Assembly: GCA_018711005.1 (NCBI GenBank)
Contig: DVIT01000056.1
Coordinates: forward strand, 1-64,000
Length of the DNA: 64,000 nt
Direction of reading: 5' to 3'
Source of the DNA: Candidatus Scybalocola faecigallinarum
Lineage (GTDB): Bacteria; Bacillota; Clostridia; Lachnospirales; Lachnospiraceae
In this document: positions 15,458-24,265 of the stretch, piece by piece
How positions within the stretch are numbered: position 1 is the first letter of the stretch
Layout: every line of letters begins with the position of its first letter
Translations under genes and position numbers: made by a program
The notes under the pieces: generated by a model
The model's input: only the letters and a program-made list of their open reading frames with translations
What the model was told of the DNA's origin: nothing
Database searches by the model: none

Positions 15458-16583
15458 TTAGTTTTGGTCGTCCTCCGGCTGAGTATTGATCCATTTTAAA
15501 TATGCATTAATAAATGGATCGATGTTGCCGTCCATAACGCTGTCCACGTTGGCAATTTCCATATTTGTCCGGTGATCCTTCACCAGCTTGTAAGGCTGCA
15601 TAACGTAAGAGCGGATCTGGCTTCCAAAACCATTTTCAGAAATCTCACCGCGGATGCCGGAAATCTTTTCCATATTTTCCTGCTGCTTCAGCATATACAG
15701 CTTGGCTTTCAGCATCTGCATAGCTTTATCCTTGTTCTGGAACTGAGAACGCTCATTCTGGCACTGCACCACAATTCCTGTGGGGAGATGGGTAATACGG
15801 ATAGCCGAAGATGTTTTATTAACATGCTGGCCGCCGGCTCCGCTGGAACGGTATGTGTCAATACGCAGATCGTCCTCGTTGATTTCCACATCCAGATCTT
15901 CCTCGATCTCCGGCATAACATCACAGGATGAGAAAGATGTCTGGCGCTTGCCGTTGGCATTAAATGGAGAAATACGCACCAGACGGTGAACGCCTTTTTC
16001 AGACTTAAGATAGCCGTAGGCATTTTCCCCGTTGATCTGAATGGTAATGGTCTTGATCCCGGCTTCTTCACCGTCAAGGAAATCCAGCACTTCGGTGGAA
16101 TAGCCGTGCTTTTCTGCCCAGCGGCTGTACATACGGAACAGCATACTGGTCCAGTCGCAGGCCTCCGTACCGCCGGCCCCGGCGTGAAGGGTTAAAATGG
16201 CATTATTATGGTCATACTCCCCGGAAAGAAGGGTTGAGATCTTCAGGGTTTCAAATTCTTCAATAAAAGAATCCAGCATTTCCTGGATCTCAGGGATGAG
16301 GCTTTCGTCATTTTCCTCATAGCCCATCTCGATCATGGTCTCCACATCTTCATAAGCCTGAGCCAGCTTCTGATAAGCATCCACTGTATCCTTAAGCCCT
16401 TTAAGCTCCTTCATGGCTTCCTGGGATTTGTCCGGATTATCCCAAAATCCGGGTTCCTCCATAATATTATTCAACTCCTGAATACGAGCTTCCTTTGCCG
16501 CTAAGTTAAAGTGAATCCCTCACTTCGATCAGCGGTTTTGTATAGTTGCTCAGTGTAAATTTAAACTGATCTAATTCAACCAC
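15458..16583 (-). CDS. prfB: Peptide chain release factor 2 with programmed +1 frameshift
   Basis: RF2 ends translation at UGA and UAA. The main frame (15458-16505) has the tripeptide region SSGAGGQHVNKTSS. The first 25 codons lie in another frame, starting at GTG 16583 with AGGTGA 5 nt upstream; they run to CTT (16511-16509) and stop at TAA (16508-16506). Skipping one base puts the ribosome on AAC and into the main frame, which is open from that point. The peptide before the stop (VVELDQFKF...IEVRDSL) is the usual RF2 N-terminus. The stop in the slippery site is UAA, not the usual UGA, and the internal Shine-Dalgarno (GAGGG) is weak and about 5 nt from CTT. Confidence 0.95.
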
Positions 16584-16638
16584 AAAAATCACCTCTTTCT
16601 TTATGATCGCCGCAATATACGCGGCATAAACCGTTTAA

Positions 16639-19212
16639 TTATTTATTACGGCCGCAGCACTGTTTATACTTTTTGCCGCTGCCGCACGGACACGGATCGT
16701 TAGGATAAATCTTATCCGCAGCCCGGCGCACCGGAGCCTTGGCCACCGATGTGTCTCTGTTTGTACCTGTAACTTTAGCGACCTCCTCACGCTCAGCCTT
16801 CTGCTCAATGCGTACATGCATAAGGACGGTGGCTGTTTCTCTGGATATACCGGCAATGAGCTCATCAAACATATCATATCCGGCGAACTTATACTCTACC
16901 AGAGGATCTCTCTGTCCAAGAGCCTGAAGGCCGATACCCTGGCGGAGCTGATCCATATCATCAATATGGTCCATCCACTTACGGTCGATGACTCTTAACA
17001 GTACGACGCGCTCCAGCTCCCGCAAATGCTCGATTTCCGGAAATTCCTTTTCTTTTGCTTCATATAAAGCCACAGCTTTATCCTTAAGCTGCTGGGTCAG
17101 TGTATCCCGGGTCATGCCGGCATAATCGCTCTTTTCTGTAGATAAGGGTTCCAGCGGGATCATGGGAAGAAGGACATTGTTTAACTCTGCCAGATCCCAT
17201 TCCTCCACAGGAGTAGAATCGTGGATCACTTTTTCCACAGCCTCTTTTACAGTATCGCCGATCATACGGATCACAACGCCCCGCATGCTTTCTCCATCCA
17301 GCACCTTGCGCCGCTCTGCGTAAATGATCTCACGCTGCTCGTTCATAACCTCGTCATAATCCAGCAGGTTTTTACGGATACCATAGTTATTGGACTCGAT
17401 CTTCATCTGGGCCTTTTCCACTGCGGAAGTAAGCATCTTATGCTCAATAGCCTCACCCTCAGGGAATCCGAGGGAATTAAAGATCTTCATAAGGCGCTCG
17501 GAACCAAACAGGCGCATCAGGTCGTCCTCCAGGGAAATATAGAAACGGGATTCACCCGGGTCTCCCTGACGTCCGGCACGGCCGCGGAGCTGGTTATCAA
17601 TACGCCGGGACTCATGGCGCTCTGTACCAATGATCATAAGGCCGCCCACATCAGCCACGCCTTCTCCCAGCTTAATATCTGTACCACGACCAGCCATATT
17701 GGTGGCAATGGTCACTGCCCCGTACTGGCCTGCCTGGGCAACGATCTCAGCTTCTTTTTCATGGAACTTGGCATTTAACACCTGATGCTGGATGCCCCGC
17801 TTTTTAAGCAGTGCGCTGATCTCCTCAGATGCTTCGATGGTAATCGTACCCACCAGCACAGGCTGTCCCTTTTTATGGCACTCTACGATCGCATCAATAA
17901 CTGCGTTGATCTTCTCTTTATGGGTCTTGTAAACTGCATCGTGATGATCTACACGGATCACCGGTTTATTTGTCGGTATCTCAATAACGTCCATGCCGTA
18001 AATATCACGAAATTCCTTTTCCTCTGTCAGAGCCGTACCGGTCATACCGCATTTCTTTTTATATTTGTTAAAGAAGTTCTGGAAAGTAATAGTGGCAAGT
18101 GTTTTGCTCTCCCGCTTTACCTTAACCCCTTCCTTTGCCTCGATAGCCTGGTGGAGACCGTCGGAATAACGCCGTCCGGGCATGATACGTCCGGTAAATT
18201 CATCAACGATAAGAACCTCATCGTCTTTTACCACGTAATCTTTATCTCTGAACATTAAGTTATGGGCGCGCAGGGCCAGAATAATATTATGCTGAATCTC
18301 CAGATTTTCCGGATCTGCCAGATTTTCAATACGGAAAAACTTTTCAACTTTATGGACACCGTCTTCGGTAAGATTAATGGTCTTTTCTTTTTCATTAACA
18401 ATAAAGTCGCCGGTCTCTGTGATCTCCTCGCCCATAATGGCAGCCATCTTTGTCATCTCGCCGCTGGCTTCGCCCCGGACAAGCTGACGGGCCAAAATAT
18501 CACAGACACGATACAGCTCTGTGGACTTTCCGCTCTGACCGGAAATAATCAGGGGGGTACGGGCCTCATCGATCAATACAGAGTCAACCTCGTCGATGAT
18601 GGCATAATGAAGATCTCTTTGTACAAGGCGTTCCTTATAAATGACCATGTTATCTCTCAGATAATCAAAGCCAAGTTCGTTATTTGTGGCGTAGGTAATA
18701 TCACAGGCATAAGCGGCCCGGCGTTCTTCCGGGGTCATGCTGTTTAAAATAACGCCAACGCTCAGTCCAAGGAACTCATGGACAGATCCCATCCACTCCG
18801 CATCACGCTTTGCCAGATAGTCATTGACCGTTACAATATGCACGCCTTTGCCTTCAAGGGCGTTTAAGTATGCCGGAAGGGTGGACACAAGGGTCTTACC
18901 TTCACCGGTACGCATCTCTGAAATACGTCCCTGATGGAGGATAATACCGCCAATAAGCTGTACCCGGTAATGGCGCATGCCAAGGACACGGTCGGCAGCT
19001 TCCCGCACAACGGCAAATGCTTCCGGAAGAAGATCATCTAAAGTTTCTCCCTTTGCCAGACGGTCTTTAAATTCCTGCGTTTTGCCCCGGAGCTGCTCAT
19101 CGGACAATTCCTTCATCTGAGGGCCTAACGCTTCAATCTTGTCAACCAGAGGATACACACGCTTTAGCTCACGCTCGCTGTGGGTCCCCAGGATTTTTTC
19201 CACTAATTTCAT
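16639..19212 (-). CDS. secA: Preprotein translocase ATPase SecA
   Basis: SecA is the cytosolic motor that pushes unfolded proteins through SecYEG. At 857 residues it is full length. The Walker A segment [13 protein letters not shown] is near residue 100, the Walker B box [22 protein letters not shown] follows near 205, and the second helicase half carries [16 protein letters not shown] and [13 protein letters not shown]. The C-terminal SEC-C zinc motif [13 protein letters not shown] is intact. It lies upstream of prfB with a 55-bp gap and is read from its own promoter. Confidence 0.97.
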   Translation of the reverse strand: MKLVEKILGTHSERELKRVYPLVDKIEALGPQMKELSDEQLRGKTQEFKDRLAKGETLDDLLPEAFAVVREAADRVLGMRHYRVQLIGGIILHQGRISEMRTGEGKTLVSTLPAYLNALEGKGVHIVTVNDYLAKRDAEWMGSVHEFLGLSVGVILNSMTPEERRAAYACDITYATNNELGFDYLRDNMVIYKERLVQRDLHYAIIDEVDSVLIDEARTPLIISGQSGKSTELYRVCDILARQLVRGEASGEMTKMAAIMGEEITETGDFIVNEKEKTINLTEDGVHKVEKFFRIENLADPENLEIQHNIILALRAHNLMFRDKDYVVKDDEVLIVDEFTGRIMPGRRYSDGLHQAIEAKEGVKVKRESKTLATITFQNFFNKYKKKCGMTGTALTEEKEFRDIYGMDVIEIPTNKPVIRVDHHDAVYKTHKEKINAVIDAIVECHKKGQPVLVGTITIEASEEISALLKKRGIQHQVLNAKFHEKEAEIVAQAGQYGAVTIATNMAGRGTDIKLGEGVADVGGLMIIGTERHESRRIDNQLRGRAGRQGDPGESRFYISLEDDLMRLFGSERLMKIFNSLGFPEGEAIEHKMLTSAVEKAQMKIESNNYGIRKNLLDYDEVMNEQREIIYAERRKVLDGESMRGVVIRMIGDTVKEAVEKVIHDSTPVEEWDLAELNNVLLPMIPLEPLSTEKSDYAGMTRDTLTQQLKDKAVALYEAKEKEFPEIEHLRELERVVLLRVIDRKWMDHIDDMDQLRQGIGLQALGQRDPLVEYKFAGYDMFDELIAGISRETATVLMHVRIEQKAEREEVAKVTGTNRDTSVAKAPVRRAADKIYPNDPCPCGSGKKYKQCCGRNK

Positions 19213-19344
19213 TTAATCATTCACTCCCATGTTGTTTTCCCGGGACCTGTCATGGGCCTGTTGGGTCCACAGTTCCCGGATGGATCTGCGATTTACAACC
19301 AATCAAGAATTACGCTGTCCGCAAAAATCAGAGTTTTTCATCTT

Positions 19345-19373
19345 ATTGTAGCACCAATAGAAACTATTTGCAA
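19345..19373 (-). promoter_or_regulatory. Promoter of secA
   Basis: On the minus strand there is a -35 TTGCAA (19368-19373), a 17-bp spacer and a -10 TACAAT (19345-19350). A leader of about 130 nt follows, with a CCGGGA/TCCCGG stem near 19250-19285. Confidence 0.7.
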
Positions 19374-19399
19374 ATATTATTTCACCCGCACCTAAAATC

Positions 19400-19428
19400 A
19401 AAAAAGCGTTCAGCCAGAAACTGAACGC
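19400..19428 (-). terminator. Terminator after the Asn/Gly/Tyr-rich membrane protein
   Basis: On the minus strand GCGTTCAG and CTGAACGC (19406-19428) form a stem with a 7-nt loop, followed by six T residues. It begins seven bases past the stop codon. Confidence 0.92.
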
Positions 19429-19434
19429 CTGTGA

Positions 19435-20595
19435 TTACATTACATCACTAAGCCTTCCGCGGAGCATCAGCAGGCTGACCGTGATGGAAATGATTGAAAT
19501 CAGTGAAAGCAGAGACTGTATCACAGAAGGGATAACGCCGGAAATATATGGGGCATTGATCAGTGTCATAATGATACTTATTAAAGTTCCTGCAATACTG
19601 ATAAAATTAAACACAATAAGGAACATGGATATATTTTCCCGGGTACTTCCGGTCCTTAAAACATTGCGGATCACTTTTGTGGTTTTCAGCATTTTAACAT
19701 AGTAAATAACAAGAAGTATCAGCAATACAATAACAATAGCAAACGCCAGGACCATAACTGCCATTCCGGCCCGAAAAGCGCCGCTGGTGCCAAAGGCGCT
19801 GTATTCATAATCAATCGCTGCGCCAGCCATCGCTCCGGCAAAAATAAAAATACATGCCAGGATCACAACAAGCCCCAGACAAATGGACATAAGCACAATA
19901 TAGGTAATAACGGCGCCCCGCACAAGGGTAATGCCTCCGGTGGAAGGCACAGGCTTTTTGCTTGCACATGCAGCCAGCAGCAGCCACATTCCTGTAACCA
20001 TAATAATGGCAGGGATCATACCAATAAGACTGATGCCGGTGGTCCATCCGCCAATATAGCTTATATCACCGCCGCCGTAATTATAAAGCTCTGCCATATT
20101 TACGCCGCCAAACAAAGAAGATACTAATGTCATGATCAGCGCCAGAGTATAACAGATCGTGCCAAACAAAAATGGAAATGACTTTCCGATCTCACGCACA
20201 GCTTCTGTGGCCGGTGTCGGCGTAACGTTCATGCCGGAATGGAAGCCGCCGTAATAGTTTCCATTATTATAGCCGCCATTCATATTGGGGCCCTGGTTAG
20301 TGTATCCGCCGCCATAGGGATTGGTATTGCCATAAGGATTGGTGTTCCCGTAGCCATTGGGATTATTGTAGTTGTTATTGTAGCTGTTAGGATTTCCGTA
20401 ACCGTTTGGATTATTATAGCCATTGCTGTTGCTATAACCGTTAGGATTATTGTAGGCGTTAGAACCGGCATACGGATTTGTACTGCCATAAGCGCCGTTA
20501 TTCCCGTAGGAAGCCGCATTTCCATAGGGATTCGTTTCATAGGAACGGTTACCGTCCTGGGCAGAGCCAGTATTATTTTCATATCTGTTATCCAT
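19435..20595 (-). CDS. Membrane protein with a prion-like Asn/Gly/Tyr-rich N-terminal tail
   Basis: The first 125 or so residues are almost entirely N, G, Y, P and S, with repeated units such as NPNGY, NTNPYG and NNPNGYGN. After a short linker, about six membrane segments follow, for example FLFGTICYTLALIMTLVSSLF, VITYIVLMSICLGLVVILACI and MVLAFAIVIVLLILLVIYY. The start at 20595 has AGGAGA upstream. I recognise no enzymatic motif. The tail probably faces the cytoplasm and is likely disordered. It is a single-gene unit between hpf and secA, ended by its own terminator. Confidence 0.8.
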   Translation of the reverse strand: MDNRYENNTGSAQDGNRSYETNPYGNAASYGNNGAYGSTNPYAGSNAYNNPNGYSNSNGYNNPNGYGNPNSYNNNYNNPNGYGNTNPYGNTNPYGGGYTNQGPNMNGGYNNGNYYGGFHSGMNVTPTPATEAVREIGKSFPFLFGTICYTLALIMTLVSSLFGGVNMAELYNYGGGDISYIGGWTTGISLIGMIPAIIMVTGMWLLLAACASKKPVPSTGGITLVRGAVITYIVLMSICLGLVVILACIFIFAGAMAGAAIDYEYSAFGTSGAFRAGMAVMVLAFAIVIVLLILLVIYYVKMLKTTKVIRNVLRTGSTRENISMFLIVFNFISIAGTLISIIMTLINAPYISGVIPSVIQSLLSLISIISITVSLLMLRGRLSDVM

Positions 20596-20717
20596 AACAA
20601 TCTCCTTTCTCCGTACTCCTTTCACATGCTCCTGTGAAAATAAAAATTTCATTTATTATCATCTTACAGTTCCGGGAATTTGTCAACGATTTTCAGCTCA
20701 GAATTTTCATATTCGGG

Positions 20718-20749
20718 AACTATTCAGCCATGCATCCGGTCAGGCAAAG
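20718..20749. repeat. Dispersed 3'-flank motif, copy B
   Basis: GAACTATTCAGCCATGCATC followed by CGGTCAGGCAAAG is the fullest copy of the motif seen at 690 and 24229. It lies downstream of the hpf terminator and upstream of the next minus-strand gene. Confidence 0.65.
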
Positions 20750-20782
20750 AAGCAAAGTCCGAAAGGCCACGAAGAAAAGCCC

Positions 20783-20844
20783 CCCGCAAGACCATGGCCC
20801 CAGGGCCGGCTTTTTATTAAAGCCTGGTCCTGGGGCCATGGTCT
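20783..20844 (-). terminator. Terminator after hpf
   Basis: A 16-bp inverted repeat (AGACCATGGCCCCAGG at 20789-20804, partner at 20829-20844) with an inner stem forms a very stable hairpin. On the minus strand it is followed by a G-rich stretch and then TTTTC, so the T-tract is imperfect. Confidence 0.65.
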
Positions 20845-20914
20845 GTTCACATAAATAATATAATTACCAGATCAGTGATCTGAACTGTACCTGTATAGTC
20901 TTCATTTTAATTTT

Positions 20915-21442
20915 TTAAAACTCTGGTTCGATCAGGCCATAGGTATTGCCTTTACGCTTATATACAACATTCACTTCATCAGTTCTTGCATTTCTGAACA
21001 CAAAGAAATTATGGCCTAACAGCTCCATCTGTACACAGGCTTCTTCCACATCCATAGGCTTCATGGCAAAACGTTTTGTACGCACGATGCGGATACCTTC
21101 ATCTTCTTCCACATCCATATCCATATATTCCTTCTGGAAATTGCCTGTCCCATGCATCTGGTTCACCAGTTTTGTTTTATACTTGCGCATCTGGCGCTCA
21201 ATGATTTCTTCTACAAGGTCAATAGACACGTACATATCATCGCTCACCTGCTCTGCGCGAATGATACTGCCTTTTACAGGAATAGTAACCTCAATCTTCT
21301 GACGGGACTTTTCCACACTCAAGGTAACGATCACATCGGTCTCCGGAGTAAAATACTTTTCCAGTTTTCCTATCTTGTCGTAAATCGCATCTTTTAATCC
21401 TTCTGTCACATCAATATTCTTTCCGCTGATAATATAACGCAT
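20915..21442 (-). CDS. hpf: Ribosome hibernation promoting factor, long form
   Basis: Long HPF binds the 30S decoding region and, through its C-terminal domain, pairs ribosomes into inactive 100S dimers in slow growth. The N-terminal S30AE domain (MRYIISGKNIDVTEGLKDAI...YDKIGKLEKYF) is joined by an acidic linker (DMDVEEDEG) to the C-terminal dimerisation domain (IVRTKRFAMKPMDVEEACVQMELLGHNFFVFRN). It has 175 residues. The ATG at 21442 is 9 nt after GGAG. It has its own promoters in a long AT-rich region with DnaA boxes. Confidence 0.95.
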   Translation of the reverse strand: MRYIISGKNIDVTEGLKDAIYDKIGKLEKYFTPETDVIVTLSVEKSRQKIEVTIPVKGSIIRAEQVSDDMYVSIDLVEEIIERQMRKYKTKLVNQMHGTGNFQKEYMDMDVEEDEGIRIVRTKRFAMKPMDVEEACVQMELLGHNFFVFRNARTDEVNVVYKRKGNTYGLIEPEF

Positions 21443-21513
21443 ATAACCCAACTCCTTTGGTCAATATATTTACCTTAAATAATCCTCCCTCTTTGTAAAT
21501 TGTTTGTAAGATT

Positions 21514-21541
21514 ATTATACCATAAAACCTTTCCTTTTCAA
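21514..21541 (-). promoter_or_regulatory. Proximal promoter of hpf
   Basis: On the minus strand there is a -35 TTGAAA (21536-21541), a 16-bp spacer and a perfect -10 TATAAT (21514-21519). A second possible -35, TTGACA at 21643-21648, lies upstream with an AT-rich -10 area. Confidence 0.7.
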
Positions 21542-22053
21542 GCCAATTAAATTAATTTTCAAAATATTTCTATCTTTAACTTATTTTTTTCAATAAAATA
21601 AAATTATTAATTCTATTTTTATTAATTATTAAAAAACAAAAATGTCAAGGGAATTTGAAATTATTTTACATTGAATCCCGGATTTTACATTATTACCAAA
21701 ACATATTTTCGTTTTTTACCGACAAAATTATCCACTTTTCCACAGCTTTCGATTGTGGATAATGTGGATAACTTTGTGAATAACTCATTTTTACCGAAAA
21801 AATGCCGTTGATTTCCGGTGGATAACTATGTGAGCAAATAATTTTCCCGAATCTGATTATGTAAACACCCCCTGCATTTTTTGTGCAATCTTTCCAGTTC
21901 GATTTTTTTCCCTGTATTTCTCCCTAAAAGCCTATCTTGCATTTTGACAAATTTCGATAAATTTTCAGACGATTTTTCAATTCTCACAAACATGCCAGAC
22001 AACCCCGAAAAGCAGCCCTCTGTAGGCATGACGCCGCTTTCCGGGCGTATCAC
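21541..22053. other. AT-rich intergenic region upstream of hpf
   Basis: The 21541-21720 stretch is very AT-rich, with runs such as AATAAAATAAAATTATTAA. It is followed by the DnaA-box cluster at 21728-21825 and then about 220 bp with no supported gene. A 75-codon minus-strand frame here (21826-22053) runs into the terminator hairpin of the next gene and is not credible. Confidence 0.7.
21728..21825. promoter_or_regulatory. Cluster of DnaA-box-like sites
   Basis: Against the consensus TTWTNCACA there are four perfect sites: TTTTCCACA (21736-21744, plus), TTATCCACA on minus at 21754-21762 and 21763-21771, and TTATTCACA on minus at 21775-21783. One-mismatch sites lie at 21728-21736 (plus) and 21817-21825 (minus). 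An AT-rich tract borders the cluster on the hpf side. DnaA binding is inferred. Confidence 0.7.
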
Positions 22054-22110
22054 GCAAAAAGCGGACCTGCCGCACAGGGAATTTTATCCCTTATGCGGCA
22101 GGTCCGCTTT
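22054..22110 (-). terminator. Terminator after the NlpC/P60 hydrolase gene
   Basis: A 17-bp perfect stem (AAAGCGGACCTGCCGCA with its partner, 22058-22074 and 22094-22110) with an inner stem is followed on the minus strand by a T-tract (TTTTTGCG). It lies about 30 bp past the stop codon. Confidence 0.92.
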
Positions 22111-22139
22111 CATGTATATAGATCAACACTATAAATCCA

Positions 22140-24056
22140 TTAATAAATCACACGTACGACCGCTACCGGTGTACGATAGGTTACGTTGGAAATGATAATG
22201 CCTACAGACGGGCTGCTGGCATGAATCACCTGGCCGTTGCCGATGTAGATAGCCACATGGTCCGCATAACTGCTGCTGCCATAGAAGAACAGGTCGCCCG
22301 GTTTTGCTTCATCTACAGAAGAAATACGGATACCGTTCTGCTTCTGGGCATCTGCCACACGGTTTAACTGAATACCAAAGTGGAGATATACCTGCTGTGT
22401 AAAACCGGAACAGTCAACACCTGTGTTCAGATTGTTTCCTCCCCATACATATGGGTAACCTTCCCACTGTAAAGCATAGGCTGCAATGTCTTCGCCGGTC
22501 ACACCGGTAATGCCTGAGCTTCCGCTTTCATCTGAAGAAGAATCATCATCCGGAGACGGATCTGTTGTTGTCAGATACTGGCTGGAAACATATGCTGTCG
22601 TACCGTTATATTCCACACGGCTCCAGCCATTGCTTAATACGCCGGTACGCTTTACGCTTGCGCCTTCTCTTAAAGTGGCAATAATGCCGTAGCTTGTACC
22701 GCAGCCCTTGCGCACATTCACCGCTGTAGTCGCCCATACGGTTTCGTTAACTTCACTGACTGTAGGATCATCGCTGTCGGATGTATTATTATCACTTAAA
22801 GTAATGTAATCCTGATAAACATAACCTGTAACTTCACTGCCGTTGACTGTGGCCTTTACCTGATACCAGGAACCGGTCTTTCCCGTAATGGTCACTTTAG
22901 CCTCTTTATAGATCAGGCCCAAAGATTTTGAACTTGTGGATGCTTCCTTACGCACATGAAGGGCTGTAGTATTGCAGACACCTGTGCCGGAAGCTGCCTC
23001 TACAGAGTCAGTATCTCCCTGGGAAGAATCATCGCTGCCTGAAGAAGATGAAACAGTTATGTAAGAAGAATGGGCATAGCCGGTAACTTCCTTACCATTC
23101 GCGGTAGTTTTAACCTGATACCATTCGCCGGTTGTTCCAAGAATGGTCACCTTTGTTCCCTGACGGATCAGGCCGTAGGTTGCAGAGGAGGTTGTCGGCT
23201 CCTTGCGGATATTTAATGCAGAAGTGTTGCAGACACCTTCTCCTGAAGACGGTGTAACATTACTGCTGCCACTGTCACTGCTGTCACCGCCGGAACTGCT
23301 CATAGTAATGTAATCGCTGTGAACAAAACCTGTAATGCTGGAGCCGTTCACTGTGGTCGTTACCTGATACCAGGAACCGGCAGTACCTGTAATAGTTACC
23401 TTTGTTCCGTACCGGATAAGACCGATCACCGATGCGCTGGTGCTTGCATCGGAACGGACATTTAATGCCGATGTATTACATACGCCTTCACCGGTAGCCG
23501 GTGTAACGGTTGTGGATGAATCTCCGGAAGAATTATCGGAAGATCCGCCGGATGCTCCCAGAGTAATATACTGAGCATACACGTAACCTGAAGCACCGGA
23601 TGATGTAGTTACACCATACCAGCCGTTATTGCTCTCAGTAATACTTACCGTTTCTCCCATATAAAGAGCGCCAACAATGGATGAGTCTGTGGACGCGCCG
23701 CTTCTTAAGTTCAGTACGCTTACATTAACAGAACCGGTCTGGCCGGAAACAGCAATACTTCCCGAACCATCGGTAGATACATACTGCGAGCTTACATAAC
23801 CGGTCGTTCCGTTAATGGAAATGGCATACCAGCCGTTTTCAGAGGAAATAATATCCAGTGTGGTGCCTCTGGACACGGTCGTAATAACCGGATCATTGGT
23901 AGAGCTTCCGGAACGTACATTCAACACACTGCAGGTCACTGTACCTGTAGCTGCGGCATGTACAGGCAAAGACTGAAAACCTGCCGCCTGAGCCAATATA
24001 AGCGCTGCTGCCAGTGAAACCTTGGCTTTTCTCCTGAATTTTCCCATTTTAATCAT
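22140..24056 (-). CDS. Secreted cell-wall hydrolase: six SH3b repeats plus NlpC/P60
   Basis: The protein starts with a basic N-terminus and a hydrophobic signal peptide ending near VHAAA, so it is exported. Six bacterial SH3 repeats of about 60 residues follow, each with the LNVR/ALNIR and WY..TGYV pattern, joined by Ser/Gly/Asp-rich linkers; repeats 3 to 5 are near-copies. The C-terminal 125 residues are an NlpC/P60 peptidase with the catalytic Cys in GVDCSGFTQQVY and His in DHVAIYIGNG. It should cut peptidoglycan stem peptides, with the SH3 repeats anchoring it to the wall. The ATG at 24056 follows GGTGA. Confidence 0.94.
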   Translation of the reverse strand: MIKMGKFRRKAKVSLAAALILAQAAGFQSLPVHAAATGTVTCSVLNVRSGSSTNDPVITTVSRGTTLDIISSENGWYAISINGTTGYVSSQYVSTDGSGSIAVSGQTGSVNVSVLNLRSGASTDSSIVGALYMGETVSITESNNGWYGVTTSSGASGYVYAQYITLGASGGSSDNSSGDSSTTVTPATGEGVCNTSALNVRSDASTSASVIGLIRYGTKVTITGTAGSWYQVTTTVNGSSITGFVHSDYITMSSSGGDSSDSGSSNVTPSSGEGVCNTSALNIRKEPTTSSATYGLIRQGTKVTILGTTGEWYQVKTTANGKEVTGYAHSSYITVSSSSGSDDSSQGDTDSVEAASGTGVCNTTALHVRKEASTSSKSLGLIYKEAKVTITGKTGSWYQVKATVNGSEVTGYVYQDYITLSDNNTSDSDDPTVSEVNETVWATTAVNVRKGCGTSYGIIATLREGASVKRTGVLSNGWSRVEYNGTTAYVSSQYLTTTDPSPDDDSSSDESGSSGITGVTGEDIAAYALQWEGYPYVWGGNNLNTGVDCSGFTQQVYLHFGIQLNRVADAQKQNGIRISSVDEAKPGDLFFYGSSSYADHVAIYIGNGQVIHASSPSVGIIISNVTYRTPVAVVRVIY

Positions 24057-24137
24057 AAACTTCACCATTTCTATTTTTTGGATAACATGTCTGCTTCTCC
24101 TCTCCCGCCTATATGTTACGGTTCATAGAGGAAAAAT

Positions 24138-24166
24138 GTTACATTTTTTATTACAAATTTGTTACA
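24138..24166 (-). promoter_or_regulatory. WalR-like operator in front of the NlpC/P60 gene
   Basis: The minus strand reads TGTAAC-AAATT-TGTAAT (24150-24166), a perfect match to the Bacillus WalR box TGTWAH-N5-TGTWAH. A third half-site TGTAAC (24138-24143) follows after six bases. The box lies at the transcription start just after the -10. WalR control is known for wall hydrolases in Bacillus; here it is inferred. Confidence 0.55.
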
Positions 24167-24171
24167 AACAC

Positions 24172-24200
24172 ATTATACCAGCGGATGTAATACATGTCAA
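24172..24200 (-). promoter_or_regulatory. Consensus promoter of the NlpC/P60 gene
   Basis: On the minus strand there is a perfect -35 TTGACA (24195-24200), a 17-bp spacer and a perfect -10 TATAAT (24172-24177), with a leader of about 110 nt. Confidence 0.9.
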
Positions 24201-24228
24201 CCAATTTTGTAAAAGAATTGTAATAATT

Positions 24229-24256
24229 AATAACAATTCGGCCATGCATCCGGCCA
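24229..24256. repeat. Dispersed 3'-flank motif, copy C
   Basis: TAACAATTCGGCCATGCATC followed by CGGCCAG lies about ten bases past the stop codon of the S1 protein gene, in the same orientation as copies A and B. Confidence 0.6.
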
Positions 24257-24265
24257 GTTAAAAAA

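Noticed and set aside
16474-16583. prfB as a frameshifted pseudogene
   Set aside because: The frame change is at CTT T, where RF2 programmed frameshifting occurs, and both frames encode normal RF2 sequence.
20280-20560. CRISPR-like or tandem DNA repeat
   Set aside because: The periodic pattern encodes the NPNGY/NTNPYG tail of a membrane protein; spacing is irregular and there are no spacers.
21541-21825. Main chromosomal origin
   Set aside because: The DnaA boxes and AT-rich tract look right, but dnaA, dnaN and rpmH are absent and the flanking genes do not diverge from the site. It is reported as a cluster only.
21826-22053. 75-codon minus-strand frame between hpf and the NlpC gene
   Set aside because: No family motifs, and it lies between a strong terminator hairpin and the DnaA-box cluster.
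22800-23960. Internal DNA repeats suggesting a duplication error
   Set aside because: They encode six SH3b repeats with sequence differences, normal for NlpC/P60 enzymes.
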